NCBI RefSeq assembly: GCF_032362555.1
Contig: NC_083522.1
Span: 7,356,001 to 7,420,000, forward strand
Reading direction: 5' to 3'
Length of the DNA: 64,000 nt
Source of the DNA: Amyelois transitella
Taxonomy: Eukaryota > Arthropoda > Insecta > Lepidoptera > Pyralidae
This document shows, piece by piece, positions 26,201 through 32,200 of the stretch. A program made the translations under genes and the position numbers. The notes under the pieces are model-generated. The model was not told the origin of the DNA. It made no database searches and saw only the letters and a program-made list of their open reading frames with translations. Within the stretch, counting starts at the first letter, position 1; each line of letters starts with the position of its first letter.

Positions 26201-29200
26201 ATTGCGCGAAGAGGCGGAGAACGCCCGGGCTGCCGCCGACGAGACCGCGGCGCTACGGAGAATCGCTGAGAGACAGCTGGCCGAAGCCCTGGAGGCTCTA
26301 CAAGCCGAAAGAGAAGCCAAGTTTGCCGCCAAGAAGGAACTGGACGCCCATCTCAGTCGGGAAGCCGCGTATAATATCACCAACTTGGCGTATAGTATAC
26401 GAGGTACGTAACTTAGGTCTGAAACAGCTGGCCGGAGCTCTGCCGACACTCTAAGCTGGAATTGCACGCCCATTTAAAAGATATGCCGCGTATAATATCA
26501 ACAACTGGCAGGGTCGCCAAGTAATTATCTAGCTCATTTGTCTTCTCAATAATCTGAACAATTTCAAGAGCATAACCGCATAAGAGCGTAACTTAACTGC
26601 TATCTTCTATAAACCGTCAATAAGATGAAGGAGACTACTATTGCAAGTAGCTATATGACAGACTCGTCCTATACATATTTTTCACGTAAGTTTTTTAAAC
26701 GTAAATGCTGTCAATGATTCACTGAGTTGAAAAGGTCTTTAACTAGTACAAGGATAGCGGAATACCGACTTATTTTTGATGCGTTTTTCACCATTAACTT
26801 GTTGAGGCATTGCCAACATGTAGAATCCACTGCAAGGTCAATAAATACATTCATATAGTCATGTCTGTATCCCTTTCAATATAGCAAAAACAATCTTGAA
26901 AAGACTTACGGGCACGTTCAGCTGTATGGCTTTATGAATTAAAATTCAAATACAGGCAATGACAGGCTAGCCCATAAATTAAAAGAAGAATCTTAAGGTT
27001 TGTAAACCTATCCCTTAATCGCCTTTTACGACATCTATGGGAAAGATGTGGAGCGGTTTTATTCTTAAGTGCCGGAAGCCACACCACAATATGAGTTTGA
27101 ATAAAGATATTAAACCAAAATAGAGGAAAGTCATCAAATATGGAATAGTATCCTATTATGGAATACCTTCATTTCTCTAAGACTATAAATATAGAAATGC
27201 AACACTCGACCATCTTCTGTTTCATTCGGTCTACTAACTATCGCACTCACACCATCGAGTCAGTTGCGCGAACGCTTCACGTGTGGCAGGCGTGTTTTAT
27301 TTTGTTATCGTGCAGAAAATTTTAAAGGTAAGTAATAAATGAGTATAACCAGCTGTTATGTTTGTATACAAAAGTGTTATACTATTTAGTATATCGGTAT
27401 TATGTTTATTTCACCATTTTGTGATCTTTTATCATTAAAATATTGTGACTTGAAAAAATATTTGGAAGAGTTTGAACTAGTATAAAAATCCAAATATGGA
27501 CAGTCGTGGGTGTCTAATTATGGAATATTCCATAATTAGGTCTTAATATTTAATAATGATAGATACTTGCTATGTTTTCTTTAAAAAAATATATGTAATG
27601 TTTGTTTTTAGAATGTCCGGTTCACAATCAACCAAACGAAAAACCTGGGATGAAGAAAAAATGGCACAAGCTATAAAATTCGTCCGGGAAAAGAAAATGG
27701 GGTATTTGAAAGCGGCACAGCATTTTCAAGTGCCTAGGAAAATGATTTAGAAGATGAAAATATGAAGAGACAAGAAAAAGAAAATAAACTAGTCAAGACA
27801 AAGAATAAGAAGAAAACTGCGAAGAGAAACAAACAAACGAAGAAAAATAAGGATGATAGTGAAGAAGAAGACTCTGAGGAACAAGACGTTATCCAGTTTA
27901 GTGAAGGTAGTGAACAAGATGAGTTGATGGACCAAGTACGCCTTGACTCTGCTGATGCAGAATGTATGTTTTGTTCAAGTCTTTTTTCCATGGATAAAAG
28001 TGGAGAAAGCTGGATTAAATGCTTGATGTGTGGGCTCTGGGCACATTATGATTGTGCTGGTCCAGAGTTTGATACTTGGATCTGTGACTTTTGCAAGTAA
28101 TTATGTAACTTCTTTCATTTATCACAATATGTTATATATTCATTTGATTGATCTCAAAGATATTAATGTCCATTTTTGTTATTGTTACGTTGATTTATGC
28201 TTATATTCCATATATGGGTACCTATTCCATATTTGGTTACTCATTTGTGATTTTGTTTTTTGTGTTAGATTTTAATTTGATTACTAATATATTTGATTAA
28301 AGGCTGTTAATTACTACATATAAATGTATGACTGATTAGTAAAAACATTAAACTGGTTTAATTTATATGAAGTTTTTTTTTTATATCCCAAAAACAAAAT
28401 GGTATTCCATATTTGGTGACTTTCCTCTACTGTTTTGTAGGTATGCCAGATGACAGCACAGAAGATGAAGGCGAGCCGGGCGGCTCCAACGCCGTGGAGC
28501 TGGCCACGGCTATGGGCGACCACCACGCCGACCTGTTCTCCGAGGTCCACCTCCACGAGATCTCCAGGCTTGAGAAGCAGCTGGAACAGGCGCACAACGA
28601 GAATGTGAGTGTTTATTGTTAAAGTAGTCTATGTACGTCAGGTCTTCTTTTTACTGATTTTTGTAATGGTAATAAACACGCCGAGCTTGCATGAAGAGAG
28701 TTATGAATGTGGATGAAGCGAAGGAAGTATGCAGAGATCGTGGCAAGTGGAAAGAGGTAGTCTCTGCCTACCCCTCCGGGAAAGAGGCGTGATTTTATGT
28801 ATGTATGTAATATGTAATAAACACTTGTTTTTCCATTCATTTTTGTAAAAGCTCTGATAATACAGGGTCAGTCAACTAATTCTTCTTATTTATTTATATT
28901 TTTGGGAAGAGAGTAATGAATGTGGATGAAGCGAAGGAAGTATGCAGGGATCGTGGCAAGTGGAAAGAATGATGAATGTTTCAATTGTAGAGCTTTGGGA
29001 GCATCTAAAAGTCCGGTAAAAATTGGTTCTATCCAAAAGTGTTTTTCTTTAAATTCATATCATTTAGCTTAGCATTTTGCCCCATCGTCTATTATAATAT
29101 GGCGTATACATTCGACAGAGTCAGCTATCGGCGTCGATGCGCGCCGCGCAGGCGACGGCGGAGACGGAGAGCGCGGCGGCGGCGCTGCTGCGCGCCGGGC

Positions 29201-32200
29201 TCGTGCGCGCCGCCTCGCGCGTGGCCGCGCTGCACGCGCTGCGGGCCGACTGCGCGCCCGAGGTATGCTTCTTCTTCTCCATAAACTTTTCTTTTCTTAA
29301 ACACTAAAGCTAAAGGACGCACTAACATTAACCCTTCTGTACGACCACGACCACTCTGACAAGAGTGTAACGCATAAGAAGAAAGCTAAAGGAAGCTTTA
29401 TGTCCCGGTTGAATCTTCACCACTCTGGAGTGGAGCCTCGGAGTGTGTTATCTTGTTCATATTTGCGATTTCTGTCATGCTGGCTGGTCCCGGCGCGAGA
29501 TGGCGCGACTCGCCCGTGCACGCTGCGGTCTTGGCTAGACGCGACTTGAGTTCAAAGTCGAGGCTTGACTCGTGATATCGCCTCGGGGCTCTTATTTGCA
29601 GGGGGTCTTGCGAGCCGCGACGCAGCGCGTGCTTACTCTCACAGATCGACTCGGCGCGGCTCGAATTGTGATATAAGTAATATTAAGCGCCGTGAGAAAC
29701 CAGCATAGCACACGCTGCAACAATCGCAGAGTTGTACGAAGTTGTGGGACATCACTTTTGTCACGACTTCGTACAACAATGCGTAGTTTTCGTCTTAGTT
29801 CTTGTTTATTTTAAGTTTAAACGACCTCTGTTGCGCAGCGGTAGTAGGCTTGTCTGTGACACCGGAGGTCCCGGGTTCCGATCCCGGCCAGGGCATGGTG
29901 AGAAAAGAACTTTTTCTGATTGGCTTGGGTATTGGATGGTTATCTATATAAGTATTTATTATAAAATATAGTATCGTTGAGTTATTATCTCGTAACGTAA
30001 CACAAGTTTCGAACTTACTTCAAGGCTAACTCAATCCGTGTAATTTGTCCCGTAGATATTTATTAATTTATTCTTATATCCAACTACACTATACGCAGGA
30101 CGAAGAGAAATCCGAGGGTGGTATATCGTCCCGCGCCGCGCGCTGGCTGACGTGGTGGCGCGTGTCGGGCGGCGAGCTGGCGGCGCTGGCGGCGCTGCTG
30201 GCGGAGCTGCAGCCGCCGCCCGCCGACGCGGCCGCGCTGGCCCGCCAGCAGCTGGCCGCGCTCAGCGACCGCGTGGCCGAGGCCGAGGTGGGCGGACTGT
30301 TTGTATCTAGGGGCCGCCCGCGACTTCGTCCGCGTGGAAAGCCTATCAATACCGCGGGAACTCTGGGATACAAAGTAGCCTATGTGTTATTCTGGGTCTT
30401 CAGCTACCCAAATTTCATCGTAATTGGTTCAGTAGTTTTTGTGTGACAGAGCAACAAACATCCATACTGACATCCTGACATAGTTAAAAACTTTCGCATT
30501 TATAATATTAGTATGATAACGTCAGTGTTGTCGTCAGTATAATAACACGAAAAAGCCATGCTATGTAAATCTCGTAATTAATGTTGTTACGGCGACTTGC
30601 GATTTATGACACATCAAGGCCGTGTCACTCACGTAGCCGGAAAGGTGTTTTGTTCTTAGTCCAAAAAATATTGGTAGATATCTACCTACCTATTTTTTAT
30701 GACATTGAAGCTAATTTAAACTCCTTTCTTAAACATTTCTTCTTACCTATCAACAGCTTGTGCGAAACTAAAACAAATTCCACATGTCACAGGTCCGCTG
30801 CGCCGCCCTAGAAGCGGAGGCGGAACTCCTCCGCACGCTTGCCGGCGGGGCAGGCAGAGCCTTATCCGCCGCCGCTCCAGCACTCTCTTCAGCGGCCGAC
30901 ACTCTGGCGCAGATCTACCACCACGTGTGCGCAGTCAACGGCACCCAGCCAGAGAGACTGCTACTGGAACACGCCACACACACAGACGGTAAAATTTTTA
31001 CACTTTGCAATATAAGCTCATTTTTTTTTTCATGCAGAGTAACATTATCTCAATTCAAATATTATCAAGATGCATCAATTAGCTGATCACTTAAACAAAA
31101 CATATCACATGGAAAGTCACGTTACCATGTTGTCTTTGTAATCTCCGTACCTTATAGGAATTAAGAATAACGTTATCATGAATTCTTTCTTTTGACTAGA
31201 AAACTCGAGTTTGCAGTAGTGTGGTGACACTTCGATTTTTTGCAAAAACAAAACTGCTTGAAAACATAGTCATGACTATAACATTTCTGAATGATATCCG
31301 GACTAAAATTAACTTTTGCTTTCAGGTGCCGGCGGCGTAGGACGATCGGTGGAAGATGAGGCGTTAGCTTTGGCGGCCGGAGAACTGGAGGGATTGCGAG
31401 CGGCCGGCGTAGTGGCGAGATCGGCCGACACGTTGCTCGACCAGTTGACGCACCTGCGGGCCGCGCTCGACACCGCGCTGGACTCGCGACTCAGACATCA
31501 ACCCGGTATGTAGTCACTGTTATAGAGCATTTGAGATCGGCCGACACGTTGCTCAACCAGTTGACGCACCTGCGGGCCGCGCTCGACACCGCGCTGGACT
31601 CGCGACTCAGACATCAACCCGGTATGTAGTCACTGTTATAGAGCATTTGAGATCGGCCGACACGTTGCTCAACCAGTTGACGCACCTGCGGGCCGCGCTC
31701 GACACCGCGCTGGACTCGCGACTCAGACATCAACCCGGTATGTAGTCACTGTTACAGAGCATTCGAGATCGGCCGACACGTTGTTCGACCAGTTGACACA
31801 CCGCGTAAGACACGCCAAACATTGATAGTTATATTTAAAACCATGCTACCTTTTTATCCCTTTAATGCTTTTTTCCCATTTCTCTACACATTCTTACCTT
31901 ATTTTATTATTTTGCATATCATACCGTTGTTAATAACCCTATTCCCAGGGCAGAGTCAAAACGATTGCACTGCATGGAAACCCAAATATCCCACTTACAA
32001 CTCGATAAAGAAGGCAAAAGAACAGAACAATGCCAGGCAAAAGATGTTAGACACGAGGAAAAGGCTACAAAACCTAATTAGCAAACTCAAAGCTATTGAA
32101 ATAAGATCTGAAAATAAAATCGAACAGATATGCAGTGGCCGTACTGTCAAAGAAATGACTGATTTTTTTGAAAATATATCCAAGCTTAATACTGCTAATA

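Larger units (their letters stand above)
27123..28427 (+). mobile_element. Internally deleted pogo-like element
   Basis: 25-bp terminal inverted repeats (27123-27147 and 28403-28427, one mismatch) flanked by TA (27121-27122, 28428-28429). Inside, two frames survive from the ends of a transposase: a psq-type helix-turn-helix (27613-27750) and a C-terminal acidic region with a PHD-like zinc finger (27762-28100), in different frames. The catalytic core is missing. It is a different family from the element at 8696-19772. It lies in BicD intron 4, ending 13 bp before exon 5. Confidence 0.88.
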
